Shown here in pieces: positions 49,553 through 62,852 of a stretch of 64,000 nt of DNA. The first letter of the stretch is position 1; each line of letters starts with the position of its first letter. The notes beneath the pieces were generated by a model that did not search any database, was not told the origin of the DNA, and worked only from the letters and a program-made list of their open reading frames with translations. The position numbers and the translations under genes are program-made. Source of the DNA: Paramecium sonneborni (taxonomy: Eukaryota > Ciliophora > Oligohymenophorea > Peniculida > Parameciidae); assembly GCA_905182985.1 (NCBI GenBank), contig CAJJDN010000017.1, positions 253,992 to 317,991 on the forward strand, written 5' to 3'.

Positions 49553-50948
49553 ATGATAAAGTAATCACACTCAACGTATGCTGTAATTTGTTTAGTGGCA
49601 TTCTCTCAAGGAGTAATCAATTTATCAGAGTTGGCAATATCCTATTTGTTAAAAGAAGATTACGGAATGAATCCAACAGAAATGACATACATATAAGGCA
49701 TTATCAGTATACCATGGGTTATAAAACCATTATGGGGTCTTTGTACAGATTTACTTCCAATTTTCAGTTACCGGAGAAAGAGCTATCTCTTTTTATTTGG
49801 TCTTATGGGGTTTGTATTGTTTTATGCACTTTCAATTTATGGTACAAAGGATGCATTAACAGGTGTCTCAATTTTATTGAGCATTCAAATTTGTATAGCA
49901 TTTTGTAACGTTGTTGCAGGTATTATTATTTTACAATGAAGAGGCTCTATTAGTTGAGATTTCCTCAGGCAATGATAGTTCAACTAACAATGTCAGTTTG
50001 TTTTTTGGTTTTAAAGCTTTTGGAACCCTTATGACAAGCTATCTTAGTGGTTATTCTTTGAAATATTTACAGAAATAATAAAGTATATAGAAAACCTAGT
50101 TTAGTATTTAGAATAACTTCCATATTTCCTTTGATAATTGCAGGAGCATCTATATTTTTGAATGAAGGTTAACACAAAGACACAAATATTAAGAAGTAAT
50201 TATAAGAATTACATCGATTCTTAAATATCAAAGCTATATATAAGCCTATTGTGTTTATTTTTTGTTTTATGTTGTAACCATCAACTTCAACAGCAATGTT
50301 TTATTTTTAAACTGTCTATTTACGTTATACAGCCGAATTTTTGGGTAAGATTAAGTTCCTATTTGCTTTGGCTAACATCACAGCTGTGAGTATATTTAAT
50401 AGATATTTAAGAAATTATTCATTTAAATCTGTATTTTTCGTAACAACATTAACTTACAGTGTTGTAAATTCGTTACAGATTTTACAAGTTACAAGGAGAA
50501 ATGTAGATTTAGGAATAAGAGACGAAGTATTTTCATTATGTGATACTTTGCTTATGCAATTAGTAGCTGAATTAAATATGCTTCCAATTTTAGTATTAGC
50601 ATGCAAGATATGTCCATCTAAAATAGAAGGAACAATGTATGCATTATTAATGTCTACTATCAATTTAGGATAATTGGTAGCTAGATAGATTGGAGGAATA
50701 TTAATGTACTTTATGAGTATAATATATGATAATTAACAATAGATATAAATGAAGCCTCATTCGAGAATTTGTGGATAATGATCATAATGACAAGTGTATA
50801 TATTTTGATTTTGTTACCATTCCTCTCAACGATTAAGGAAAAGGAGATGATTGAGTCAAAAGAAATATACAACAAATAAGATTTTGATGAATAACATATT
50901 TTTGAAAAAGGATATGAAAAATTAAGTTTATCATTTGTAGATAGTTGA
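49553..50948 (+). CDS. BT1/folate-biopterin transporter family protein, 441 aa
   Basis: Introns of 22, 22 and 26 nt leave 442 codons. About twelve membrane helices are visible. Family-typical segments include MTYIQGIISIPWVIKPLWG and TDLLPIFSYRRKSYL after helix 2, and the NVVAEALLVE segment in place of DVVVDALMVE. The C-terminal part has GTMYALLMSTINLG. Members in kinetoplastids, plants and cyanobacteria carry folates or pterins across membranes; the exact substrate here is unknown. The start ATG 49553 gives a short cytosolic N-terminus before helix 1. Confidence 0.82.
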
Positions 50949-50998
50949 TATTTTTATATTACTAAATTAATAATTTTTTATTTTGCACATTTCATTAA

Positions 50999-51530
50999 AT
51001 GGAAGAGAAAATGAATAATAGCAGGTTTTTGGAGAGTAAATTAGAGTTAACAAAATGGTGATAGTTTAGATTATCAAATAGGTAATTAATATAAACATTT
51101 TAGATAGAGATTACAGCTCTTATCTTAAAAGACGGAATTAAATTATTTAGGTAAGTAGTTCCGATGATATCAAAAATAAATGGTTATCTAAATTCATAAT
51201 AAGATTGAAACATTGATATTGTATATGAATTTCCCTTTAGCAGTAAAAGAAAAAAAAATGAGAATTGTTTTTCAATCAGATTTAATAAATGTTTACATCT
51301 TGAATTTTAAAGGTGCAGATTAAATCTTAAAAATAAGTTTAGACTTTTTTAAGGAATATCGAGTGTAAAAAATATAAGTTTTAATAATTAAATGGAATTA
51401 GTGAATTCGTTATATCAATTAGTTTATATTTAAGTTGCATAAACTTAATTGAGATTACTTGTACTTGTAAATTGGTTGCCTTAGCATTTAATTAAATAGG
51501 TTATTCTTACATATTACCTTTAAGAGGGTG
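50999..51530 (+). CDS. Unknown small gene, 3' boundary uncertain
   Basis: ATG 50999 begins MEEKMNNSRFLE. After a 29-nt and a 22-nt intron the frame reads IEITALILKDGIKLFR. A later segment (ETLILYMNFPLAVKEKK, IVFQSDLINVYILNFKGAD) has clear coding character. The joint between the two segments needs a removal longer than normal introns (about 50 nt), so the model is incomplete. No family is recognised. The part from 51104 on is repeated after the gap (52329 onward), so the second copy has no start. Confidence 0.4.
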
Positions 51531-51689
51531 ATAAAATAATGTAAAAAATTAAACATTGAATTTTTATAATATAATTTTAATGAAAATGTCACTCCTTCAA
51601 CTTGAGCGTTCTTATTTGGATGCTTTATCAGAGTTTGGTGAACAAGCTCCTAAAACAATTCAAGCATGTGTGACTCTTATAGAACTGCT
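51104..51689 (+). repeat. Copy 1 of exact 586-bp duplication before gap
   Basis: Identical to 52329-52914. It ends abruptly at the run of N and includes the first 110 bp of the next gene (ATG at 51580). Confidence 0.9.
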
Positions 51690-52328
51690 NNNNNNNNNNN
51701 NNNNNNNNNNNNNNNNNNNNNNNNNNNNNNNNNNNNNNNNNNNNNNNNNNNNNNNNNNNNNNNNNNNNNNNNNNNNNNNNNNNNNNNNNNNNNNNNNNNN
51801 NNNNNNNNNNNNNNNNNNNNNNNNNNNNNNNNNNNNNNNNNNNNNNNNNNNNNNNNNNNNNNNNNNNNNNNNNNNNNNNNNNNNNNNNNNNNNNNNNNNN
51901 NNNNNNNNNNNNNNNNNNNNNNNNNNNNNNNNNNNNNNNNNNNNNNNNNNNNNNNNNNNNNNNNNNNNNNNNNNNNNNNNNNNNNNNNNNNNNNNNNNNN
52001 NNNNNNNNNNNNNNNNNNNNNNNNNNNNNNNNNNNNNNNNNNNNNNNNNNNNNNNNNNNNNNNNNNNNNNNNNNNNNNNNNNNNNNNNNNNNNNNNNNNN
52101 NNNNNNNNNNNNNNNNNNNNNNNNNNNNNNNNNNNNNNNNNNNNNNNNNNNNNNNNNNNNNNNNNNNNNNNNNNNNNNNNNNNNNNNNNNNNNNNNNNNN
52201 NNNNNNNNNNNNNNNNNNNNNNNNNNNNNNNNNNNNNNNNNNNNNNNNNNNNNNNNNNNNNNNNNNNNNNNNNNNNNNNNNNNNNNNNNNNNNNNNNNNN
52301 NNNNNNNNNNNNNNNNNNNNNNNNNNNN
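51690..52328. other. Assembly gap, 639 N
   Basis: A run of N flanked by identical 586-bp ends. Open frames reported across it are meaningless. Confidence 0.97.
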
Positions 52329-52914
52329 ATAGAGATTACAGCTCTTATCTTAAAAGACGGAATTAAATTATTTAGGTAAGTAGTTCCGATGATATCAAAA
52401 ATAAATGGTTATCTAAATTCATAATAAGATTGAAACATTGATATTGTATATGAATTTCCCTTTAGCAGTAAAAGAAAAAAAAATGAGAATTGTTTTTCAA
52501 TCAGATTTAATAAATGTTTACATCTTGAATTTTAAAGGTGCAGATTAAATCTTAAAAATAAGTTTAGACTTTTTTAAGGAATATCGAGTGTAAAAAATAT
52601 AAGTTTTAATAATTAAATGGAATTAGTGAATTCGTTATATCAATTAGTTTATATTTAAGTTGCATAAACTTAATTGAGATTACTTGTACTTGTAAATTGG
52701 TTGCCTTAGCATTTAATTAAATAGGTTATTCTTACATATTACCTTTAAGAGGGTGATAAAATAATGTAAAAAATTAAACATTGAATTTTTATAATATAAT
52801 TTTAATGAAAATGTCACTCCTTCAACTTGAGCGTTCTTATTTGGATGCTTTATCAGAGTTTGGTGAACAAGCTCCTAAAACAATTCAAGCATGTGTGACT
52901 CTTATAGAACTGCT
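52329..52914 (+). repeat. Copy 2 of exact 586-bp duplication after gap
   Basis: Repeats 51104-51689. The gap is probably false and the true sequence is 51689 joined to 52915. Confidence 0.9.
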
Positions 52915-55900
52915 CAATTAAACTGGTCGTTATTAAATTCAACAGAAATAATAAGGAGAGAAATATTTTTAAAGAGCTATAGAATTAGCATCTAGATTAT
53001 AAATGGAAGAAATGCTTAATTTAAAATATTCCACTTTTATGTTATATGCAGAATATCTAGAATTTCAACATCATAATAAATAAGCTTACAATCTATTAAT
53101 TTAATTAATCCCATTATCTAAAACTAATTAAAGAAGCATTATTATGACACAAATCTAAATCTTGAACCATATTATTGAGAATGGAAGACTTTGTAAAGTT
53201 GCAAATATTGTGAATTTAAATGAGAAATTGTTGAATCTAATGGAAGAAATTGGATTGACATTTTATTTATACAAACAGTTCTCAAAGAAGTTTTAATAAA
53301 TTTTATTATAAGCACTCTCATTGTAAGCTAAAATATATCATAAATAAAATAAGGATAGGGAGGCTGCTTAGTTATATTTTTAATCATTTCATCTTTCAGA
53401 AGAATTACTTGGAATTCATGAAAGGAGAACTTAAGAATATAAAAAATTGTATGAATAATTAAGTGATAAGTTATCAGTTAATATAGAAATTTAAAGTTAA
53501 GATGAAGATGAAGATGAAAACCCTTAATAAATTTAAGTTACACCAAGAGAAGAAATTCTTAAATCTTATCGCCCTAAATAAACATCTTTTAATAATTATA
53601 TCATCAATGTAGATTCTGCTCGGGCGCCTAAACCTTCAAAAAAAGTAGATAAATTTAATAAATTACCCATTACTACCTCTATTCATAAACCTAATCTTTC
53701 TATTAAAGACACACCTTTATAATCTTTATTTATTATTAAAAACCAATCTAAAACACCTATCAACTCTTAAACTACTACCAAGTTAACTAGTCCTAATAGA
53801 GGTACCTCTTTTTTGTCAAAAAAAACAACTGAAAGATTTCATAATAAAATGTATTCTTTGGAATAAAGTGCCTTAAGGGAATTAGAGGATACATAACATC
53901 CAAATTTAACTAATGAATTGCTCAATACTAGACCATAATATGAAATCAAATAATTTAAAAGAATTGAATTCTATAAATAAAACACTTCAAAGCAAACTAC
54001 ATCCACTTATTAAATTTAACTTACTATTCCTACTAGACCTTAAATCAGAGAACCGTCTAAAAATAATATTACTACCAAAATAGATATTAAAAAAATATCT
54101 AATACTCCAAGCACCTAAAAAATTGAAAGACCTTCATAAAAAAAAATTTTAGCTCCTGAAATTTAACCATCTACTTTAAATATTAAACCGATTGGAAGTG
54201 CTAAAAATTTAGCAAATGATAATGATGAAGATATAATTAAGTAGGAAGAGAACAAAAATTTATCATTTGAAAATGATGAACCAATAAAAGTGCATTCTCC
54301 TCATGATTCGATTATTGCTAAATACTTAGAAACTCACTCTATGGAAACATTATTAGAAGCTGTCTAAAAGATTAAGGGAAAACTTAAAAAATATGTTCAA
54401 CACTCTAATAAAAGAAAAAAAGAATTGTTAGAGCGAAAGCATCAACATTCTCCTATTAGAGCTACAATGAATAATAAATAATAGCAAATTAGTAGATCGA
54501 ATACTTTAATAGATATTGTTGAAAAAAAACTACTTGAAAATGAAGCTAGTAAAATAATTTATAAGTTTTTTTCATCAGCAAATACATTGGAATGGTATCC
54601 AGTTCATTTTTATGATAAATTATTTACAGATTTTGAGACATCAAAATGGATTCTTGAGAATCCTAAAATAAGAGGATAATTCTTGAATAAATCTTCTAAA
54701 AATGACAATTGCCATTAAATAAACATAGAACAAATATAAAATATTATCTTCAATTTAAAACGTTAATTAGCCCTTTAAGTAATTGGATCAATTGAAATTT
54801 CGAATCACACAAGAAGAGTTTAATTTAGATTTATAATAGACACACTTGTTGAAAATTATAAAGATGTATAATCTTATGATGACATGATGGATTTATTTGA
54901 TTAATTACTGAATATATATTTACAGCAAGAAGATTTGTTCAGTGAATGGTTAGATAATCGAAAAGAGTAAACTCTTTTTAGAGTAGGTCATAGTAGAACT
55001 GGTAATTCAGGTTAAAAAAAGCAAAGCCATGATCTAGAGTTTACAAAGGAATAAAGAATAGAATTATAAGAGAATATGTAATATTATTAATATCTTTTAT
55101 CAAAAGTACTTTTTTTAATCAAAAGAATGAGTTACATAAAAACAATGAATGGTTATAAATTTAAGTCAGTTCCTCAAAATCATTAAGTTTCAATTTAATA
55201 ATATAACAATTCAATATATTAGAAAAAAATAGAAAGAATTAAATAATATTTTCAATTTCGAGAATGTGAAATTTAAAATTTAGAGAATAAACCAATTTTC
55301 AGTAAAAAGAGACATCGTAAAAGAAATAAAGATAAACATCTATTTATAGCTTAAGATAGAAAATAAACAATAATAAGAGAAGCTACATCTTCTGCATAAG
55401 ATGATGAATCACAACTACCTTCATAAAGAGATAGTCCATATGTATCTTTGAAAGATACTGGTATTATAATAGGAAATGAGTTATAATCTCGATAAATTAT
55501 TTTGGGAGCAGAAACTCCTCTCATTTAACCGTTATTGAGACAAACAGTAGCAAAATCTAATTGGAAGAATATGGCTCATCAGGAAGCCCCTCCTTAATTA
55601 ATTGATATATTTAATTTAGAAACTTAAGATTATTTATAAAGATACTTTCCTGAATTCAAACTAAATGTACCTTCAGTTGATTATCATCCTGCACCAGCAC
55701 CAAGTAACAGAAAATTATTGACTGAATCACATTATCATTTTAGATAAGAAATAGCAAGCAAAAAATATCTCAAATTGGAATATAAACCAATTTATTCAGA
55801 AGATTATTTAATTTTAACTTAAATTGTTAAAATCGATTAATAATTTTATTATCTTACTTTATCTAACAAATTACATTTAAAATAAGTTTTTGGAAGAGAT

Positions 55901-58264
55901 CTATGGGAAGATGAACTAGATATCTAATTGAAATAGTTAATTAATTATTCTGTTGGAAGAACTGGATATATTATCGATTTGATAGAACTATAGAATAGAT
56001 TATAGTAAAAGCTATAAATTGTTAATTGTAAAATTTAACTAAAATAGGATGAGGCTGATAATTCATATTAAAAAAAACTAAATAAGATTTTTAGAGTAAA
56101 CAAAAGACTATATCATACAATTTAATCATTAGAGTTTATTGAAGAAGGACTAAAAGAATTATCTTAAGAAAGTAATAGTTAATAAGAAGATGGTGTTGAA
56201 TTAATTGAAGAATAAAAAAGAGAACCCCTTATTGATATTATGTTTTTACTTGGAGTTTTAAATAATAATTCATTTGTTGAATATCAAAATTATTTACCTA
56301 GTTGTTATCTATTAAAAAATTTAAATGGAAAGATTATGCTTTAAGATCCTGATTAACCTAGAAAACCAAAATTTCCTTTTAGATTAATCTTATCTCATGA
56401 AGATATGAATAAACATATATCCAGAACGAATGAATAAACTATTAATGCCAAAGATATTACGTTGTTTCCCCATTATAACTCTGTATTTCTAATCAAACAG
56501 AATTAATTTATTTACAAACCAATTGGAGTTAAATTACGTCTTCTATCAGATCTTAAAAAAATGCATTAAGACATGAGAAATGCCTTTTCAAAAGCACATC
56601 TATTAATATATTATAATAATCATTAAAAAATATCACTTTAACTTAACTCTGAATAGACAGAAAAATGGGCTCATTTATTCTAAATTGATGGACAAATGCG
56701 TTAACATATTTTAAATTATAAAACTAAATTAAAAAAAACTCTTGTTGGATTTTAATTGTATCAAAATGAAAATAGATTTTCATAATCAAAAGATTTAAGA
56801 TTTTTATTAATGCAAGATAAATCTACTTAAGCTAAATAATATTTTCTTTAAACAAAAATTAAATCAATTGGTTATGTATTTGTCTCTGCAAAAATTCATT
56901 CCTCACTTATGTTAATTAGAATTATGCCAGCTGGTAATAAGAGTAAATCTCATCTTTTTTTATATTAAATTAATCGTGAAGATCCAATTACATTAATTTA
57001 TACCTTATGCAAATAGTTTATTCTAAAAACAACTTAGACATATTCCAAATTAGAATTAATGCCTATCACATAAAATTTAATACGTAAACAATATCTATTA
57101 TCTAATAAATATCATGATAACAATGTGTTAATTGGTCAAAAATCTTATTCAAGAGTAGTTTATAAGTAAATTAAAAAAATAGATAAAAGTTATTTTATAG
57201 TAACAATTACTTTAATTAAAAACTACTTTTAGATTTACCTTTACAATCAAAGTAATTGCAGAAAATTTTACTTTACACTTCACAGATCTGATTTTTTAAT
57301 TATGAATTAATATTTTTTAGATTCTATATTTCCAGAATAACCTTATGAAGTGGTCGAATAATTCTTCAGACCTTGGAAGTTAAATGAAATTTAAAAAATA
57401 TATTCTCTAATAATCAAAGCGCCTGAAACATTTAGAAAGAGAACGCAAATGTATATTCAACAAATTAATAATACGAAAAAGAATTTTAAAAGATCTGCAA
57501 CATCTAGTTTTTCTAGCCTTAGTGTTATTTAAAGATAATCTACTTTACAACTTAATAATATTACAGACGAATCTAATGAAGATAACTTTAATAAAACATG
57601 CTGGTTGTTTGATAAATTGTTATTACGTAAATCCGATAGTGTATTTGAGAAAAAGTTATGGATGGAAATAATTAATTAGATGAATATTAGTTTGAACCTT
57701 GTTATATTAGATACTTTTAAGACTGTTCTATCTGAATTAGTTTATTTTAATGATAGAACTTGTAATTTTTTATGTTATATTCCATGTCATGAAATTTTAC
57801 AATCTTTTAGATGGCAGCCCATAAGATTAAAAATTTATTCATATGAAACTTGTAAAACTGTAGATGTACCAATAAGTATAAGAGGAAAGTAAGTTCATGT
57901 TTATAAATAAAGTAATTCTTTATATTTAAATTATTAAATTAATCAAAAAATCCCAAGTAATTAGGAAAATATGAAAGTGAATAAAAATAATGATTCAGAG
58001 TTTATTAAATATTAATTACTTTATAAAGGAGCATTTATGAAGCATAAGATGCTTTTAATAGCTATATATTTATATAACGAAGTTTTTCAAGTTCGGATCT
58101 TTAGCAAATCTAATTCTTTATCTAGAAAACTAAATGTTAATTAAGTTGAACTGAAAATTCCATATATTAGATAATTATTAATATTAAATCCACAAGAAGC
58201 TGGCAGAAGATTAAGTATTATATATAGAAATAACTTCATTCATGCTTCATTTTTAAAGTTATGA
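52805..58264 (+). CDS. Large unknown protein with TPR-like N-terminus, 1819 aa
   Basis: An uninterrupted frame of 1820 codons, remarkable in a gene set where most genes have introns. Residues 1-220 are helical with TPR-like pairs (LERSYLDALSEFGEQAPKT, GEKYFQRAIELASR). Residues 230-560 are a polar, S/T/K/Q-rich region. The middle and C-terminal parts mix helical and beta-rich segments. At least three places near the end alternate short beta strands with basic loops (for example RLKIYSYETCKTVDVPISIR), which may be C2-like sandwiches, but this is weak. No catalytic motif was found. Probably a ciliate-specific structural or cytoskeletal protein. The first 110 bp recur before the gap. Confidence 0.75.
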
Positions 58265-58535
58265 TTTTTTATTCATGTAAATTTCTGTATATAGCAATTA
58301 AAAATTAAAATACTATTCAAGTAGACTTTATTCATAATATTTCAATTTGATTAATTTTATAATCAGAATTTTATTTTAAATAACTCCTTTTTTAATTTTA
58401 CTAACAATTTCTAAAGTTTTTTTTTTTGAATAAATGTTAGACCTTATCAATCATTACTGAGGATTAAAAAAAATTATTTTATTCAAGATTAAATTAATTA
58501 AAATATTTTAATTTTGCTATAGAATTCAAGGTTTA
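58265..58535. other. Convergent intergenic region
   Basis: About 270 bp of AT-rich sequence between two convergent genes. Nothing specific seen. Confidence 0.4.
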
Positions 58536-59911
58536 TCATTTTTCGTTTGGATGATCTTTATAAAATTAATTAATTTTTTCATGAATACAAGGAATAGCTG
58601 CTAAATCTTCGATAGTTGGCCTATTTTTAGGATCTTTTTATAATGTTTTTTCAATTATTTATTAAAAATCTTAATCAACAGATGGATCCATATCATAAGG
58701 TTTATTTAATATCATTTCAAAAAGGATTTCAATTTCATTACTCTAAAAAGGTCTTTTTAACATAATTAATTCATATAATATACATCCTAATCCCCAAATA
58801 TCAGATTTTTTTCCATGGGGTTGTCCTCCAAGGATTTCAGGAGAAATATAGTAAGGAGTTCCAAAAAAAGGTTATTCAAAATCTATATCACTACCTATTT
58901 ATTTAGAAGTTTCGAAATTTCCCAACTTAATTACTTATTCTATAAAATTAAATAATTAAATTAACCTTTATTTAATAATATATTTTATGTTTTGATATCT
59001 CTATGAATAATATTTTTAGAATGCATAAAATTTATAGCAATAACCAATTAAGCCAACCATGCTAATATTTGATCCTTAGGTATTTAAATTCCTTATCTAG
59101 AATATTCTGATATTTTGTCATTTAAAGATCCTCCTTCTGCATATTCCATTACTATATTTAATGATTTATTTTCAGTAAAACTTTCATAATATTTAATTAT
59201 TGTTGGAGCTGTTAAAACTCTGAGTACATTAGCTTCATTTTCAGCATATTTTCTTTCTTGTTCATTCATAAGATATAAAGGAATAATCTAAATTAATTAA
59301 TATCTTACTTTCATTGCATATAATTCTTAATTTGTAGAATTTCTTACTAATTCAACAGAAGATGTATTTCCTCTACCTATTTTTCTTACAATTGTATATT
59401 TTTCCTTATTATTTTAATTATTCTTTATTATAGTCAAAATTTACATCATTAATTTTGGGTTTCTTCTTTACAAATTGATTAAAACTTTTAAAATTTTCAA
59501 AGCTGATTGGCTTCATTAAAAAGTCAATAGCTCCAGCTTTCAAACAAGCAGCAACAATATTTTATTCTGCCTCTACATCCATAATTATAACTGGAATTTC
59601 TTTTAGATTATCAATGCTAAAATACATTTAAAAAATACTTTTTTATAATTGTTAACAATTCAAGCGCTCCCATTATAGGTATCTATAAATCTAAAAGGAT
59701 TAAATCGACTTCATTATCATTTTTTAAAAGTTCATCTCTGGCTTCTAAACCATTCCGACAGGCGATCACTTAGAATCCGCAGAATTCTAATATACAACTC
59801 ATTGCTAATCCTATCAAAATTTGAAATTTATTTACTTTAGAATTCACTACTTTCAGCTATTAATATTTTCAAAATCTCCCTTTTTGGTACATCACTCTAA
59901 TTTGCTTACAT
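58536..59911 (-). CDS. Receiver-domain / protein-kinase fusion with altered DFG motif, 419 aa
   Basis: Five introns (25, 22, 22, 21 and 26 nt) leave exactly 420 codons. Residues of about 8-125 form a response-regulator receiver: ILIAESSE (acidic pocket reduced to one acid), [11 protein letters not shown] (phospho-acceptor Asp), VIIMDVEAE, and FLMKPIS (conserved Lys). A short linker leads to a NEK-like kinase domain: [35 protein letters not shown] and [13 protein letters not shown]. In the place of DFG the protein reads GNFE, so the Mg-binding Asp is Asn and the Gly is Glu; kinase activity is doubtful. The 22-nt intron GTAAATTTTGACTATAATAAAG joins the two domains. It suggests phosphorelay control of a (pseudo)kinase. 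Confidence 0.75.
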
Positions 59912-60619
59912 TTTTTAAAAAAATATATGAAAAAAATAAATTGTGAAATACATTTTTAAAGGAAAAAAATAAAATATTAAGGGGACTGAATCTTGATTTC
60001 GTTTTGTTTTATTCTTTAAATAAAAAATAATTTTTATAAAAATTTGAAAATGAAGAGTGACATTTATTCAGTCAATAAGCTAATCTTTTATCGAAATGTT
60101 CTATTTTTAAATGCAATTATATTATAAATCAGTTTTAGTTATTTCAGTGTTAATTCTTTTTAATTTAGAATTAGATATAGCAGGTTTTGGTTAAAATTTC
60201 TAAGTATATATTGCTGATTTTTCTTGAGGTGAGCTAATTCATTATCAGATAATAAATTGAATATTCAAAATAAAAAGAAATTATCTTTTTATTTGATCTA
60301 TTCTGTTTTATGTATCATCATTTTCTTTTGAAGTATATTCTGACTTGAAAAAGCTTTTTTAAGAGTTCATATATTTATATTATCTTTATCATTTAATCTT
60401 TAATCTAGTTCTAACAACTTATGCCATATCATTTTCTATATTAAAAAAAAATTATTTGTTTATGATTTTTCATCAATTTCAATGCTAGCTCTAATGTATT
60501 GAAATTTATTTATTTGAGATTCTTTAATAATATATAAGTCTGATGTTTATTTAAAATAGATTATTTTTATAGTGTTAATTCAAACAGAGTAAAATTTTTT
60601 TTATTACAGAAATTTTATT
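59912..60619. other. Divergent intergenic region
   Basis: About 700 bp between the starts of two divergent genes. AT-rich, no gene, RNA or repeat supported. Confidence 0.4.
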
Positions 60620-62343
60620 ATGGGAAATTTTGTAAGAAATTAAGAAGAAACAAAGAGAAATTAGGAGGAAAGTAATAAAAAAATAATAAAATTTCTAGTT
60701 GCTTAGAGTTAAGTCTAAGAATCTCCAAATATTTTGATTAAGCAATCTAAAATAGGGAATGTGGAGATTATAAAATTGAGCATGCAAATAATTGAAGTTG
60801 AGTTGATTTATGATTCAGTTGACAAAATTTAATTGGATTTAACATATAGTAGTTAAGTAAATTGTTTGTTAACTGTCTACACATTTATAACAGAGATTAA
60901 GGGATCTAAATAATAAAGGTTTAGATTTTAATAATGCTTTTAAGATTCGAAAGAACTATGTAAGAGAGTTCAGTTCAAAAGTTTAAATGTCCTTAAGGTT
61001 TAAATCATCAAATTCCTTCAAGATATATTGAATTTATGATTACGGATTTGCTAAAATTTAACAGAATTAGAGCCACTTCTGAAATATCGCACCATACCCT
61101 AATATTAGAAATGGTAAGTATATATTTCATTTAGGCAGAGAAGTCTTACATCTAAAAGTTTTCAGATAATATACTTTTATAAGATTGATTGTAATGAATA
61201 GCAATTTCGATGTGAATTAATAAATACTAAATAACTTATCATGTATAAAAATCGTATGTTTGAAATTCATGAGTTATATGGCGTCAAGAATACTCCCTTT
61301 AATCCAGAATGGAATCCAAATACTGTAGAAGATAAAGAATGTGTCATATGTTTTTGTAATATTATTAACACTGTTTTATTGCCTTGTAAACATATGTGTA
61401 CCTGTTCAATATGTGCTGATCATATATTGATGAATTAAAAAGTTAAGTAATGTCCTCTTTGTAGAATTGAAATTGATAATTATTTAACTTTGGAAATAAA
61501 AGATAAAGAAAAGTAAAATTTATAATTACGATAATTTTAAGAAGGTTAATAAAAATACCTAGATGCTGTTAAGGAGAAAAAGAACTAGTAAGCTATCAAA
61601 TAAAGTTCAATAATGGAATAATTATAATCTAAAGTTCATTAAGATTAAATGAGAAAATTAAAATTATTTGATGATATAGAGGATTTTTAGAGGGAGAATT
61701 AAAATAATCAAGATCAAGAAAATAATGAAATTTGCTATTCTAATGAAGAAATTTAAAGTGATCATGGAAATAATTAAATTTAAAATTCATTTTCTGGGAA
61801 ATTAAAATAATTGAGTGAGGATGAAAACAATTTAAAAGTTATGTAATTTTGTGAGGATGATAAGTAGAGATATTCATCAAAATAAAGAATTAGCAGCTAT
61901 GATTTAAAATAGGAGAGAGGAATTTTAAGTAGTTTTTAACATTCTTAAGAAAAATAAAACGATTAACAATAAGGATCTGATGAGAGTGAAATTTTATAAG
62001 AGGTTCCTTAAGTTTCATCTTCAAAACAACAATAATCTTAATATTCTTTTGATTATATGAATTACGATGAATAATCTCATTATAATTCTTAATAAAAATT
62101 AACAAACGCTGAAATGTATTAAGCTTCAAAATAGCAATATTAATTTATTTAAGGAACTGATAAAGTACTTCCTACTATACCTGAATATTTTAAAGAAAGT
62201 TCCGATGTTTTTTAATAAATAAGTTATAATTAAAAAGATGAAATTAATAATTAAAATATTTTAGACTTGTAATAAATTAAAAATTAATAGAATTATTTTG
62301 ATGTTTAGTCTCAAATACAATCATAAGAGTTATAAATTTCTTT

Positions 62344-62378
<35 letters not shown>

Positions 62379-62821
62379 CACATCGGTCATTAATGAAATA
62401 AAAAAATTAACAGATATAATTTTGTTAATTGCAATAAAATAATCTTTAATAAGATGATGAAATTTTGAATTAATTCGAAAAAAATGATATAATTAATTAA
62501 ATTATTTTAGGAAATGATTTGAAATAAAGTTCAGAAGCATAAAATAAATAAGTTTTAGAAGAATTTGCAGAAGGTTTATTTGTAGAGAATATATAACCTG
62601 ATGAATCAGAATTAAAAAATAAGATTAATATATAAGAAAATTAAATAGAATTTATAGATAATGTAGATAACAAGTTATTTTAGGAAAATATTGATCTAGG
62701 ATAAATTAAGAATGATGCAATTCATTCATAAAAAAGTATACAAAAAATTGTTGATGAAAAGAATGACTCTAATCATTAAGAGTAAAATGGTGGTTAAATT
62801 TCATTAATAGTTTTTGATTGA
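60620..62821 (+). CDS. MGRN1/RNF157-like RING E3 ligase with glutamine-rich tail, 716 aa
   Basis: Introns of 26 nt (near 60920) and 25 nt (near 61113) leave 717 codons. The N-terminus MGNF suggests myristoylation, as in MGRN1. An N-terminal beta-rich domain (QKFKCPQGLNHQIPS, FEIHELYGVK) precedes a C3HC4 RING (about residues 215-260): CVICFCNII, LLPCKHMCTCSICADHI and QCPLCR, close to MGRN1's CVVCLSD...LPCRHLCLCNTCAD. The long tail (about 440 residues) is Q/N/E/S-rich with a run of about twelve glutamines from TAA repeats near 62345-62385. MGRN1-type ligases ubiquitinate trafficking proteins such as TSG101; that role is inference here. Confidence 0.82.
62345..62385 (+). repeat. Coding (TAA)n microsatellite (polyglutamine)
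   Basis: About twelve TAA units in frame in the MGRN1-like gene. In the standard code this would be a row of stops. Confidence 0.85.
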
Positions 62822-62852
62822 TAATGATTTTATTATGATATCAATGACACAC

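Noticed and set aside
51556..52379. ORFs crossing the N run
   Set aside because: They consist mostly of unknown residues from the assembly gap, and their ends are parts of two different genes.
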